Shown piece after piece: positions 1-10,599 of a DNA stretch of 64,000 bases. Position 1 is the first letter of the stretch; each line of letters starts with the position of its first letter. Source of the stretch: Malania oleifera (taxonomy: Eukaryota; Streptophyta; Magnoliopsida; Santalales; Ximeniaceae); the NCBI RefSeq assembly GCF_029873635.1, contig NC_080420.1, positions 34,742,231 to 34,806,230 on the forward strand. The letters are read 5' to 3'. The notes under the pieces are model-generated. The model was not told the DNA's origin, searched no databases, and saw only the letters and a list, made by a program, of their open reading frames with translations. Made by a program: the position numbers and the translations under genes.

Positions 1-63
1 TCTGAGAATGCAGCAGACATGTTGACAAAGCCTATTACCATAGACAAGATCAAGCATTACTAG
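1..63 (+). pseudogene. 3' end of a Ty1/copia pol (RNase H C-terminus)
   Basis: Frame 1 reads a short peptide containing ENAADMLTKP and ending DKIKHY before TAG at 61-63. The AADMLTKP signature closes the RNase H domain of many plant Ty1/copia polyproteins. Only the last 20 codons lie in the window, so neither the integrity nor the family of the element can be judged. No matching 3' LTR on this strand was recognised to the right. Confidence 0.75.
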
Positions 64-183
64 GAATGTAAAATAACAACACCAAGATCTGATTTAAAGA
101 AATGATTGAAGAGAAAACACAAAGTTTTATTACAATAATCATATTACAATAATCTATCCAACAATGCACTCACTAGATGAACT

Positions 184-456
184 TCAATGGCGAAAGGACA
201 ACAAGTAGAAAAAATAGAAGAGGACACAACTTGGGTAATGACCCCAAGGTTGGTAGGAAATAAACATTTTCCACCCCTGATACTCGAACATATCCATTAT
301 ATTGCTAAAGTATTGATTCATGAAGTCCAGATCGAGGATCTTACCTAATATTGTCTCCTTGGGATGGAACTCTCGTATGTATCTGACTTTGCACCTCTCT
401 AAAAGAAAGAACTTATCCTTGGTGTGTGCAATGTCGTGGGCTTCAATGTGTGCCAT
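184..456 (-). CDS. Retroelement gag-like ORF, about 90 aa
   Basis: The minus strand reads from an ATG at 456-454 to a stop near 184. The peptide contains FFLLERCKVRYIREFHP and later FEYQGWKMF, a layout that resembles the N-terminal region of plant retroelement gag-like proteins (an Arg-rich start, then an aromatic GW motif). The frame stays open upstream through the TA microsatellite and the palindrome array, but that part reads as dipeptide repeats and is not credible protein. The ORF lies about 100 bp downstream of a TATA-rich stretch, and I saw no tRNA primer site between them. It could be a truncated retroelement gene or a chance frame. The family assignment is weak and the function unknown. 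Confidence 0.35.
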   Translation of the reverse strand: MAHIEAHDIAHTKDKFFLLERCKVRYIREFHPKETILGKILDLDFMNQYFSNIMDMFEYQGWKMFISYQPWGHYPSCVLFYFFYLLSFRH

Positions 457-547
457 GGTGGTAAGGATGTGAGGCTTGGATGTTTGGAAATACAAGGAAG
501 GGGTGAAGGATCTCTCAAGAATTTCGCGCAAGGGAGCTGAAAATGAA

Positions 548-550
548 GAA

Positions 551-602
<52 letters not shown>

Positions 603-880
603 GTAGCTTAGTCGACCAAAAGTAGATATGGTCGACTGACGCTTGAACTTCCCCAGGCACAGACACTGTTCGGTCAACCAAAAAGAAAATGAGTTGGGAG
701 GGTCGGTCGACCGAGAGGGAGTACTGTGACCATGTTCGGTCAACCAGGGGAAAACTGAAAGTTTCGGTCGACCGTGGGAATATATGGTCACTGAGTTTCG
801 GTCGACTGTGAGGGTCAAAGTCAACATCGTTCGGTCGATCGGGAGAATTTACACCTGCAATGCTTGGTCGACTGAGCATA
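548..880 (-). promoter_or_regulatory. GTCGAC palindrome array plus TA-rich promoter-like block (block D)
   Basis: About nine copies of a word close to TCGGTCGACCGA occur between 605 and 880, for example at 701-717, 734-750 and 761-776. Departures are mainly GTTGAC or GTCAAC, as expected if CpG sites decay. On the minus strand the array is followed by an uninterrupted TA microsatellite (about 554-600) and then the gag-like ORF. The same order, array then TATA-like box, occurs in the long LTRs further right, so this is probably a fragment of a related LTR or promoter. Its boundaries were not found. Confidence 0.55.
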
Positions 881-1685
881 GTTAATTTTCTCGATTTTGC
901 CTGATTTTGATGCCAAGTTCTCCCTTAGGTCCATATTTGATATATTGCAACATAAATATGATTCTCAGGGATTCTTGGTGAAGAGATATTGCTCAAATGA
1001 GGTGCGTACCAAGAATTGACTTATTGACCTATTTTGGGCACCAAGCACTAAGGAGTATGAGGCTTTTCTTAACTATGCTCTTTGGTGATTGGAGAGTATC
1101 CTATAGAAATGATGACATAGAGGAGCAAGGATATGAACCAAGGAATGGGTGAGACCTCACCAAGTGTGATGGTTTGGTAAGGACTTCCTATGGATAAGAT
1201 AAACTAGAATTAAAGGATTTGCAGCTTAAATTTAAAGGGACCAATTCCCTAGAAGATACCTTTAATTTGGTTATAGCTATGAGAAGCACTTAATATGCAT
1301 TAGTCATTTATGATCAATGGTGCTTTAAGCCTAGAGTGGTGACTTGATTTCAATTTAGGCTTTTCATGTTTAAAAGTGAGTTTAGGGTATGGTGATATAA
1401 GATATAAGATGGAACCCTAAAACTCAATTTTGTGCAAAGGACAATTACTGCTTAACCTTATGATTTTCATGTCGGCATGGGTTAAGCATTTAGAATTAAG
1501 TACTAGGCAGAGATGCCATGTCCATTTGGAAGTGTATAAAGAGTCTTAGTATAACAAGATAGTTTAGTGAGTGTATATACTAAGATTTCATTTTAAACAA
1601 CAATCACTTCCCAAGCCTATAGTCATCACAACCCCATAAACTTAAACCTAGGATCTAAGGAATCATTTAATAAAGTAATGTTAAT
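881..1685. other. Stretch with no recognised feature
   Basis: No reading frame of note, RNA gene or clear repeat was seen. It lies between the palindrome array and the degraded copia gag on the minus strand, so it is probably further retroelement internal sequence too decayed to name. Confidence 0.4.
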
Positions 1686-2897
1686 TTAAATCCATTTTTC
1701 CTTAGGACCTACGGGGTTTGCTTTCATAATAACCCACATCATTTCTTTGTCCATGCTTCTATCATTTCTAAGTCGGATACGCCCTTTCATTTTACAAGAT
1801 AAGCGAAAAATATATGCATGTGACAGATTATGCTTACTTGTTTTATTTTTTTTTGACGACATATGACTATGGGACTTATAATATGAACCCTTATTGAAAC
1901 AAGTTTTCCTTTTAGGTCCAAAGGGTTTATTATGATTATTCTTATCATTTTTATCTTTGAGTATAAGTCTAGAATAATCATCTATTTCTTCATCCAAGCA
2001 TGCAATTTTCAATATCTTCTTAATCCTTTTCTTTTCAAGAATAGCATGAAAATTTTCCAACCCCTTTAATTGTTTTGCTATTCTTTTGTTCTCACTCTTC
2101 AAAAGTATTTTATGCTTAGAAATTCTAACTAGAAACTTGTGCATTTTTAATAAATTCTTTTTCTAGTTTTTCATGCGACAACATGCTTTTAATGTTCAAA
2201 TCAGCACATGATTCATCAAAAGAATTAACACAATAGTTTTCATATGAATCATTGCATGCATGTTCAACAAGACTATCACAAATATTCTCAGATGATTCAG
2301 AATTTGATACATCACATGATTTGGTACGAGAATCATCACAGTAAATATCACATGAGCAAACAGATGATTCATCACAAGATTTTTCATAGTAAACATCGCA
2401 TAAACCTTTTATAGTATTATCAAAAGATGATTCAGTACATGACCCATCACAACATTCATCACAAAAGCCATCAAACAAGCTAGAGTGAGAATCATATACC
2501 TCTTCGTTGATTTCTAGCTCATGATTTAACTTCTCCAGATCATTTGAGCTTGGAGCATTCGGAGGAGTCACTATCTCCTTTTCCTAGGATTTTCCATATT
2601 TCTTTTCCAGTTCATCCCAGATTTCCTGTGCAATCTGATATGCCACAAACTCAACAAAAATATTAGAATCTAATACAAGATATAACATGTCCATGACATT
2701 AGAACTAAGCATATTAAAATCATTCTCATTTCTTTGTACACATCTTCTCTGGCAGTCACAAGCCAGACCCTCCAGTCCATAAAATTCAAAAATATGGTCA
2801 TTCTAACTTTCCACATGGTGTAGTCGACACCACAAAATACTGGAGGACTGGAAAGTGACTGTCCCTCATCGAATGGGGATACACCAATGTGAGTCAT
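1686..2897 (-). pseudogene. Decayed Ty1/copia gag region
   Basis: Read right to left, the segment starts with an ATG at 2897 and a peptide containing PPVFCGVDYTMWKVRMTIF, the substrate-like start of UBN2/DUF4219-type copia gag. Near 2640-2580 another frame gives AQEIWDELEKKYG, also typical of that gag. It continues with a Cys/Ser/Asp-rich segment (2571-2125) and ends in a basic part with KANPVGPKEKWI (1686-1740), similar to the linker before the protease in Sireviruses and relatives. At least three frame changes or stops break it. It lies directly inside the primer site and LTR A, which fixes its orientation. No pol domains follow within the window, so the element is truncated. Confidence 0.7.
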
Positions 2898-2936
2898 TGC
2901 GATCTTTTTGCAAAAATGTTTAAGTCAAGTGCAACG

Positions 2937-2952
2937 AGACTCTGATACCAAT
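2937..2952 (-). other. tRNA-Met primer binding site beside LTR A
   Basis: The minus strand reads TTGGTATCAGAGTC immediately inside the LTR edge. This matches the initiator Met-tRNA 3' end complement (TGGTATCAGAGC) with one change. It shows that LTR A is the 5' LTR of a minus-strand element. Confidence 0.8.
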
Positions 2953-5223
2953 TATTAGAATTGGTGTATTCCCAATAGGGGGGGTGAATTGGAATTTTAA
3001 ACTTTTCTCGTAGGTTGAACTAGGTGTTAGCAAAATATTACAACCTAGGGTCTTTCTATGCAGTTCCAAATACGCCGACAAATATGATATACAAAAATTT
3101 AATTTAAGCGCATCATTCACATAATAACATACACGTGCGGTAAATATAAAGTGCGTAAATTATAAACAAACACACGATATGTTATCGGGGTTCGGCCAAC
3201 TATGTCTACGTCCCCGCCTCTAGCTCTCAAGCCCAAGGATTTCACTAATAGCTCACTTAAGGGAGGAGCGGCACCGATTACAACCAGGTCAATTAGCATA
3301 GGGCTGACCTCAACCTTAACCAGGTCAATTAGCGGGGCTGACCTCAACTTACATGCCTTAACAGGATGGTGCACCTAACTTTCCTAACCGGGTCTAAGCC
3401 AATTTGAGACTATTCCAGGGCTAGTCTCCCTTTTTAGGCCCGTTCCTGGAATACAACAGTTTTTCTCAATAAATGAAACGGTACAATGATTGTGCTTTCG
3501 GGTAAAGCAGATATGTACCCAAATATGCGCAATTACATACACCACAATATGATCTAATATGTAAGCTCAGTGTCGTCTACTCTCAAATATATATATTTAC
3601 TATCAGTGTAATGAGTGCGTGAGAGTATCAACCAGTATGATCTTTGTATCACAATATGTGCTCAATCTAACAGTTCACACAAAATACTAGCCAGACAAAA
3701 TATATACATACATATATATATATATATGTATATTTTAATGAGCGGGTTTTCTCAATCGTATGATGCTCTAGTAAAGTATATGTTTGGTTTGAAAAAAGAT
3801 ATTCAATCTTTATATTCAGCAAAGGATATATGAGTTAATGAATATTGCAACAAAGATTTTATCACATAAACAAATATCTCTTCAAATATTTTTCAAGATA
3901 AAGGCATAATAGATATTTGAAAATGTTTGAGAAGTTTTTGCAATCTAAAAACAAATACAAATTTCTCAAGATATTGCAATGAATATACAATACTCAAAAG
4001 TTTTATAAAAGTCTTCTTAGGAGAGACTTATTAATAAAGTCCTCTAAGAACACTAAAGATTAACTCTCGTAAAAATCAAATCAATCTAATCAGAATGGGA
4101 GAGCAAACCTTTCTAATCAAGCACTCAATCAACTTACAGAGAGTTTTAGCAATAAGAGAAGGTAAGTATGAGTGGTTGGGGCTTAGATATGAGTATTATA
4201 AGATTTGGAAATTTCATAGAATTTCTCCTAATCAAAGTGGCTAAAAATCTTGCTATTGCACAAATGATCTCATATATATAGACATGGGACAAGTTATGAC
4301 CGTTAGGGACCTATTGAGCACTATTAGGAAAGTTGAATGACATTTCAAATATTTTAACCCTATTTAAAAAATATTTAATCACAGTAAAAATCAGGGCAAC
4401 CCGAGAGGTCCGATTGACTAGAACAGTTTCGGTCGACCAGATCTCATATGGTTCGGTCGGCTAGGATGTTTTTGAACTGAAGACTCGATTGACCGAAAGT
4501 GGGTGATTTCCCATTTCTCCGAGGTTTAGGCGATCGGTCAATTTTGAACTGACTGGTTTGGTCGACTAGACTGTTGAGATTTTTCCCGAGGACCCTCAGT
4601 CGACCAGGTAGTTGGTATTCATTTTTGGCTCGGTCAACCAGATGGTCAAATTGTTGACCCGAGGGGGTTTTAGTCGATCGGGGGGTTTTGAACTATACTG
4701 GTTCGGTCGACCAGGGCCTTGGTCAACTGTTGACTCAGGCCTGTTTCGGTTGACCGGGGCAGAATGAACTGCCTTGGCCGGTCGACCGAAAGTGCACCAA
4801 GTGTATATTTCGGTCCCGTTTCAATACACATTCACCCTATTCAAGTTTCTAATACATGCAAGTGCAAAGGTGAGTGTCCTAAGGTCACTTTGGGTCCAAT
4901 TTTGAAGACACCGAAAAAATTCGGTGTCGGTCAACCGTCATTCTAGGTCACTTTAGGTTATGGTTTGTTTTGAACTTACGTAATAAATCATGCATGTGAT
5001 GTGTGTGAACTTATTACAAACCAGACACCTAATTACTATTACAGACCAATTTTCACAAATGAAATATATTACAATTGAAAACAATAATTGGTCTTCAGGC
5101 TTTACCTGTTTTGTGCCCATCTTGATCTTAACAATCTTAGTTCCTATACAAAACCTCAAACACCCATAAGATACAATGAGTATTTGTCATAATTAAAATC
5201 GGGCGTGACTTGTAAGGTCAACA
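2953..5223 (-). mobile_element. LTR A, 5' LTR of a minus-strand copia-like element
   Basis: About 2.27 kb. The left edge TATTAGAATTGG abuts the primer site; the right edge ends GGTCAACA and is followed by GACAT, the expected 5-bp target duplication (the other copy would be outside the window). Family landmarks shared with LTRs B and C are a G-run then GTGAATTGG near the left edge, ATGTTATCGGGGTTCGGCC at about 3178, and TATTTGTCATAATTAAAA before the right edge. A TATA-like run lies at 4271-4280 on the minus strand. A TA-rich patch lies at 3704-3730. The right edge coincides exactly with the point where homology to the 10600-12798 repeat begins, which supports the boundary. Confidence 0.8.
4415..4940 (-). 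repeat. U3 array of TCGGTCGACCGA-like words in LTR A
   Basis: About a dozen imperfect copies of a 12-13 bp palindrome centred on GTCGAC, for example at 4428-4440, 4556-4571, 4597-4609, 4701-4715 and 4776-4792, separated by 20-60 bp of unrelated sequence. In the element's orientation the array lies just upstream of the TATA-like run at 4280-4271. Variants are mostly GTTGAC, GTCAAC or GTCGGC. It is neither a tandem repeat nor a microsatellite. Confidence 0.75.
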
Positions 5224-7062
5224 GACATTAATATTGAATCAATTAAATAGTGAGGATATTTAATCCCAAAAGTAAAATTTTTTTTAAAAAAATATTCCTA
5301 TAAAACTTAACCAACATAGAAAAATTTTTATTTTTTTGTTAGAAGCCTTGATTTGCAAACAAAATGAAATTATTACAAAAATGAATCTTATTCTGATCCT
5401 CAAATAAACAAGAAATATCATAAATGCCATATTTCCAAACCAAACACTCTCCCATCCTCACTTATAATCAAATCTCATTTTCATGGGCCATGCCACTACC
5501 CATTCTCACCTAATATAAGTAGTTTATTTACATTTTTGAACAAGTGGAATTAATATTTAAAGGGCATCAAATGTAAGCATAGCCCACCGATATCTTTTTT
5601 GACCTAATTTTGTCGGTGAAATTATTTAAACATTTCACTTAATAAAATTAACTTTTAAAAAAATCAAATAGTTTAATGCAAGGAGTTACGTGATATATTT
5701 TCTTATAATATTGACAATTTAATAAATTAAAATATGCTTGTTGAAGATAGAAACATATTTATTATTAATTAGGGATTCTTGTTACAATATTTTGTAAAAT
5801 TGGGCATTAAGAGAGTTTTGTCACCAAGTAGATTCGTTGGATTTTGAGTAAGTTTGGTCTCTCCTCAAAGAATAAGTGTGGAGAATGAACCCAAAAAAAA
5901 AAAAAAAAAAATTGAAGAAGAAGAAGAAGAAGATAAGACTGCCCTTAGTTTCTTCTTTTAGTTTTTTTTTTTCCAACCAAGGTTGTTTTAATCTTTCAAA
6001 TGATTAGCTTATTATACATGATAATTTAAACATGGAATATGATAACTATCATAGCTAGTTATACCATTTAGTCTTATCTCATAATCCTTAATTACAAAAA
6101 CTTACACACTTAAAGCTCTTACACCACGTAGGTATGTAAAGAAATATATCCCATTATGAGTATTATATTTAATTATGAGTTTATTTATAAGCTATAAACC
6201 AACTTTGAGTGAGTCTTTTTTTAATCAAAATGTATATTTAAAAAAAATACTTAAGATTATGGGCTCATGACATCATAAACCCACATAATAGGAAGGGGTT
6301 AGTGTACTAGGTGCAGGCTAGAATATTGCATCTGGCTATCTCTTGTCACGTGGGCCCTGATAGTCAGAAGCCGCGACTATATATTTGATTTCTGTTTATA
6401 TTAAAAAAAAAAAAAAAAAAGAGTTTGTTTCAAGAAAGGAAAGGAGAAACTAAATATCACATTTCTTTTCATTTTTAAAAATATTTTTTAAGTTAGATTG
6501 GCATTAAATTTTAAGGAACCATTTTCTATCAATGTAAAAAATTATGATAAAAACTACAAACAAAAACTACAAGCCAACAAAATTAAAAATTAAAAATTAG
6601 CAACCTATTTAGTTAATATTTGTAAAATTAGATTACACTAAAACTTGATTGAACATATACTCATTTTTGTGGTTGAACCAAATAAAAATTTTAAAATATA
6701 ATTAAAAATAAAAAAAGTCAAAATAAAAAATAAGAATATTATAATAAAAAATATTGTTTTAATTATATTAATTATTATGTTTGAAAATTCATTTTACAAA
6801 AATAATATTATTTTATATTAATGATTTTGTTTGAGAAAAGAAAAAAGAAAAGAAAATACATAACAATAAATTAATTATAAATTATATTCTATTTTTATTT
6901 TAAATTATACAGAGTAAACATTTTTTCAATTAAGATTAAATTTTTTAAAAGATAAAATTTACTACACATAAAATAAAATTTTTTATTCATTAATTTGTTC
7001 TATATAATTTTTTCTCATTTTTTATCACCGTTTTTTTTTTATTTTTTTTAAAAAATACTTTC
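5224..7062. repeat. Direct duplication, copy 1 left part
   Basis: This AT-rich noncoding block matches 10600-12470 almost colinearly, sharing TGAGGATATTTAATCCCAAA near the start, the text around CATTTTCATGGGCCATGCC, an AAG/GAA microsatellite (5911-5936) and the G-box-containing CACGTGGGCCCTGATAGTCA (6348-6367). Differences are point changes and small indels. The right edge is the insertion site of solo LTR B. I see no coding potential in it. Confidence 0.85.
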
Positions 7063-9094
7063 TGTTAGGAATGGTGTATTCCTAAGAGGGAGGTGAATTG
7101 TTTATTTAAATTTCTTCCTAGGTATGCTCAAATAAGCAGTAGTAATACTCAACCTAAGGTTTGTCTATATACTCATAAACCCAAATGTGCAAAAAAAAAT
7201 AAAATGTGCGGAAATTAAATCATGCGCGGCATTCACAGAATAACATACATGTACAGGAATGTAAATTGCAAAAATATAAGCAGTGCACACACGATATGTT
7301 ATCGGGGTTTGGCCAACTGTGCCTACGTCCCCAACTCTAACTCGCAAGTCTGATAATTCTATTAATGCTCACTTAAGGGGTGGAGCGGCACCGATTACAA
7401 CTAGGTTAATTAATGGGGCTGACCTCAACCTATACCTTACTAGGATAGTGCATTTAACTTTTCTAATCGGATCTAAGCCAATCCAGGACTATTCAACAGG
7501 GTTAGTCTCCCTCTTCAGGCCCACGCTTAGAATACAAAATATATGAAAATTTATGTACACGGAAATGCTTCTTACATAAGTAGATATGTACCACTACACA
7601 CAATATAATCAATGCACACCAATAATGTAGGAACTATAAGCTCAGTGCAATGCGTGTGCAATAACACTCCTAATATCAATGTTCAATCAAACACAAGAGT
7701 GTATTAACAAGCTAATCTTTGAAACTAAGTAAAGATAAATCTCAATCAACGTTTAGAGTTTCAAAGATTCAAGCCAATGGAAATTTAGAATATCTCAAAA
7801 ATGGTTTTTCTCAATATCAAAGCACAAAGAGATATTCAAATATGATTTTGTAAAAATATTTTTACACGCAAAATATAAGCTCTAATAAGTCTTACAGTGA
7901 TATGATAATGCAAAAACCCATAAAGGTATGAGAATTTTTCCTAACCAAAGATTTACTATATAAAATCAAGGGGAAAATTTTTTTGTTTAACCCTCAAATA
8001 AAAATCAAATGCACAATAACAAGTGAAGGTTTCTAGCAATAATACTCTATGAATAAAACACTCACAATGCTAGATATATCAAAGGAATGAAAGTATTTGA
8101 GTGTATGAGCTTAGTATAGCAAAATAGGGTTTAGGATTTTTTAGAGAGTTTTGGCTTAATCCTTTTTGCTAATATTTGCAAATGAGCTTATATATATAGA
8201 CATAGGCAAAATTATGACCGTTGGGGGCATAGGGGTAATAATTAAAAAAGTTTTAAATAAGTTTAACCTAAATAATCCCGTTTTAACCTCGGTAAAAATC
8301 AAGGAACTCGAGAGGTTCAATCGACCATTTTTATGGTTTGGTTGACCGAGGTGCTCAGTTCGGTCGACTAGGACAATTTTGAACTGAGAAGATGGTTGAG
8401 CATTCATAAGGCGATTTCCAAATCTCTGAGGTTCGTTTAACTATTTTGGGTTCGGTTGACCTAGCTTTGGTATTCGGTGGACCAAGCAATTTTTGAATTG
8501 AATGTTTGGTCGACCAGGGCGTTGGAATCTCCCCACATGTTAGTTCGGTCGACCAGAGCGTTGCAGCTCATTTTAAGGTTGGTTGACCAAAGGGTCAAAC
8601 TGTTGACCCGGTGGAGGTTCGGTTGACCAAAGAGTTCTACGTGTAGAAGTTCGGTCGACCGAAAATGCCCTTTTTGTGCATTTCAGTCTTTTTATTCTTA
8701 TAAAGTTTCCCATATTCACATGATAATCAGCACTAAGATTTTGGAGGCCATTTTCATTCAATATTGTGGTTCCTATGGTCGATCTAAGGCCTTTCAGCAT
8801 ATACCTTAAAAATCTGGCATCGAAAGGTGATCCCTATGGTCCATTTATGGTCTTGAGCTTATAAGTCCCTACATGCAAGATGTACTCATTATTACAGACC
8901 CTTTTGAATTTAAATATTATAAACCCAAATATGAAAATATAACAAATAAATATGCTGGGGTCTTCTTTCTTCTTCAAGTTGTTGCATGCTATCAATGTGA
9001 TCCTGTTAGTATGATCCTGCACACAAACTTTAAATTCATCAAATACTTAAGTATTTGTCATAATCAAAACAGGGTATGACCCATAGGGTCAATA
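7063..9094 (-). mobile_element. Solo LTR B (same family as LTR A)
   Basis: About 2.03 kb, starting TGTTAGGAATGG and ending GGGTCAATA, inserted in copy 1 of the duplication. The uninterrupted copy 2 (around 12465-12475) shows the empty site. The flanks read CTTTC (7058-7062) and CTGTC (9095-9099), a 5-bp target duplication with one change. It shares with LTR A the TGAATTG segment after the left edge, the TTATCGGGGTTTGGCCAA block at 7299, and the ATTTGTCATAATCAAAAC block near the right edge. There is no internal region: recombination between LTRs removed the rest. The minus-strand TATA-like run is at 8189-8200. Confidence 0.88.
8300..8665 (-). repeat. U3 array of TCGGTCGACC-like words in LTR B
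   Basis: About ten words related to TTCGGTCGACCGA, for instance at 8358-8370, 8544-8556 and 8650-8662, many decayed to GGTTGACC. Placement matches LTR A: directly upstream, in LTR orientation, of the TATA-like run at 8200-8189. Spacing and intervening text differ from LTR A, so the array has been remodelled rather than simply inherited. Confidence 0.72.
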
Positions 9095-9355
9095 CTGTCA
9101 CTTTCTCTTTTCATTTTTTATATATATATTTTTTAAGTTCTAGATCGACTATAAATTTTTAGATATCCATAGTAGGGGTGTTCATAGGTTGAATTTGATT
9201 AGGTTGGACCTAAAAGTTCAATCAATTCAATCTTGACGTTTTAATAAAAATTCAATTTTAAGTCAAACCATTGAGGATGCAGTTTGTGTTAGATTGGGTC
9301 AATTCGATTTTTGGGTGGCTCAAATCCAATGGCAAAATAAATAAGAAAAAAAATG

Positions 9356-9404
<49 letters not shown>

Positions 9405-9431
9405 AAGTTTTGCTAAACATAATAATGTATG
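9095..9431. repeat. Direct duplication, copy 1 right part
   Basis: Homologous to 12470-12798, including TAGGGGTGTTC (about 9174), the text around GATTGGGTCAATTCG, and a TA microsatellite (9361-9400). Homology to copy 2 stops after AATAATGTATG at 9431. The TAGGGGTG word resembles a hAT-type terminus, but I could not pair it with a second end. Confidence 0.8.
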
Positions 9432-9724
9432 TTACATTGAAAATGCTATCATGGTAAGTGGTGGTGGCTCACCAACCATAGCAGGTGGCGATGGCTCACC
9501 TACCATGGCCACCATTCACACTGGTGGCCATTATTCACAAACAGCGGCCGCCATTCACACTGGTAGCCATCGCTCAGTTGCCAGTCCCTAGACCCCGCCG
9601 TCTGGGAGGCATTGCCCCCCATACCCCCCCACCAGTGGCGCTACCCTTGAACCCCCGTGTCTCAGAGGGGAACATCTTCTGTCTTCATAATACCATTGTT
9701 GTCTACTACTTCGGCCTCATCTGA
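9432..9724. other. GC-rich repetitive segment, unclassified
   Basis: Much higher GC than its surroundings. It contains short direct repeats of ATTCACACTGGTGGCCA type (9510-9570) and a C-run-rich part (9590-9665) of a kind common in retroelement 3' regions. It has a short open frame but no recognisable protein. It sits between the duplication copy and a copia 3' end, so a retroelement origin is the simplest explanation. Confidence 0.4.
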
Positions 9725-9913
9725 GTCATACGTCAGGTAAGTGTACCAATCAACTCGTGGGAGGTGAGCATTTCACATATATATACCAACATGGACTTGA
9801 TTAACGCCTCTAATTGTTAGATGGGAGACGTCCCAACCTATTGTCCCAGGTGGAGCTGCGGGTTATGTTTTTCGTTTCCTCCTAAGGGGATGAATATTCG
9901 CCAAGGTGGAGAT
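9725..9913 (+). mobile_element. Copia internal 3' end with polypurine tract
   Basis: Noncoding sequence that ends in CCAAGGTGGAGATT (9900-9913), the polypurine-tract style typical of plant copia elements just before the 3' LTR. No pol domain remains upstream, so the element is truncated on its left. Confidence 0.5.
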
Positions 9914-10544
9914 TATTGTAGTATGTGGCTCATATTGTGGAAAAAGTAGGAATCTAGTCTGCATGAAGAAATGGTCGACGGTTACATCGATGGTTCAGGC
10001 TTAAGAAAAAACCGTCGACGTTTTGTTTGAAGCTGTTGACATTTTGTTTGAAACCGTCAACGTTTTGTCTGAAACTATTGACGTTTTATTTGAAATTGTC
10101 ATTGTTTTGTCTGAAACCGTCAACTTTTTGTCTGAAACCCTCGACGGTTTCAATCTTAGTAAGAAACCGTTGATGGTTTACTGAAACTGTCAACGATTTT
10201 TCCGGCGCTGTTTTTGAATTTTAAATTGAGAAGATCAATAGGTGTGGGATTCAGAGGTAAATCCTTTGAGGATTAATACATTGGTATTTAGGGAACTTTT
10301 TAATTCCTCTGTACGTGTAAGGTTAGCATCAATACAATGTTGTAACCCATGTTTTGATTGATAGTGAACTTCCGTCGACGCTTGCTCTCTTGGATGTAGG
10401 CAATCTACTAAATCACGTTAATTCTTGTGTCATTATTTATTTTCCTTTCTTATTATCTCTGTGATTGTGTTCTTCATATTTTTCATCCTTAGTGGCTGCA
10501 TTACATAATATGGTTTTTTTTGCTACGCATTAATTTGCACAACA
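9914..10544 (+). mobile_element. Copia 3' LTR with CCGTCGACGG array
   Basis: About 630 bp from TATTGTAGTATGTGG after the polypurine tract to GCACAACA. From 9970 to 10205 it contains about ten imperfect copies of a word near AAACCGTCGACGGTTT, many decayed to GTTGAC, GTCAAC or GTTGAT. They lie in the first half (U3) of the LTR. No primer site follows, as expected for a 3' or solo LTR. The family is different from LTRs A to C, yet its words also centre on GTCGAC. Confidence 0.6.
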
Positions 10545-10599
10545 ATCCCCTTTACGATAGTATAGATAATAATATCGTATAATAATATGATATTATTAG

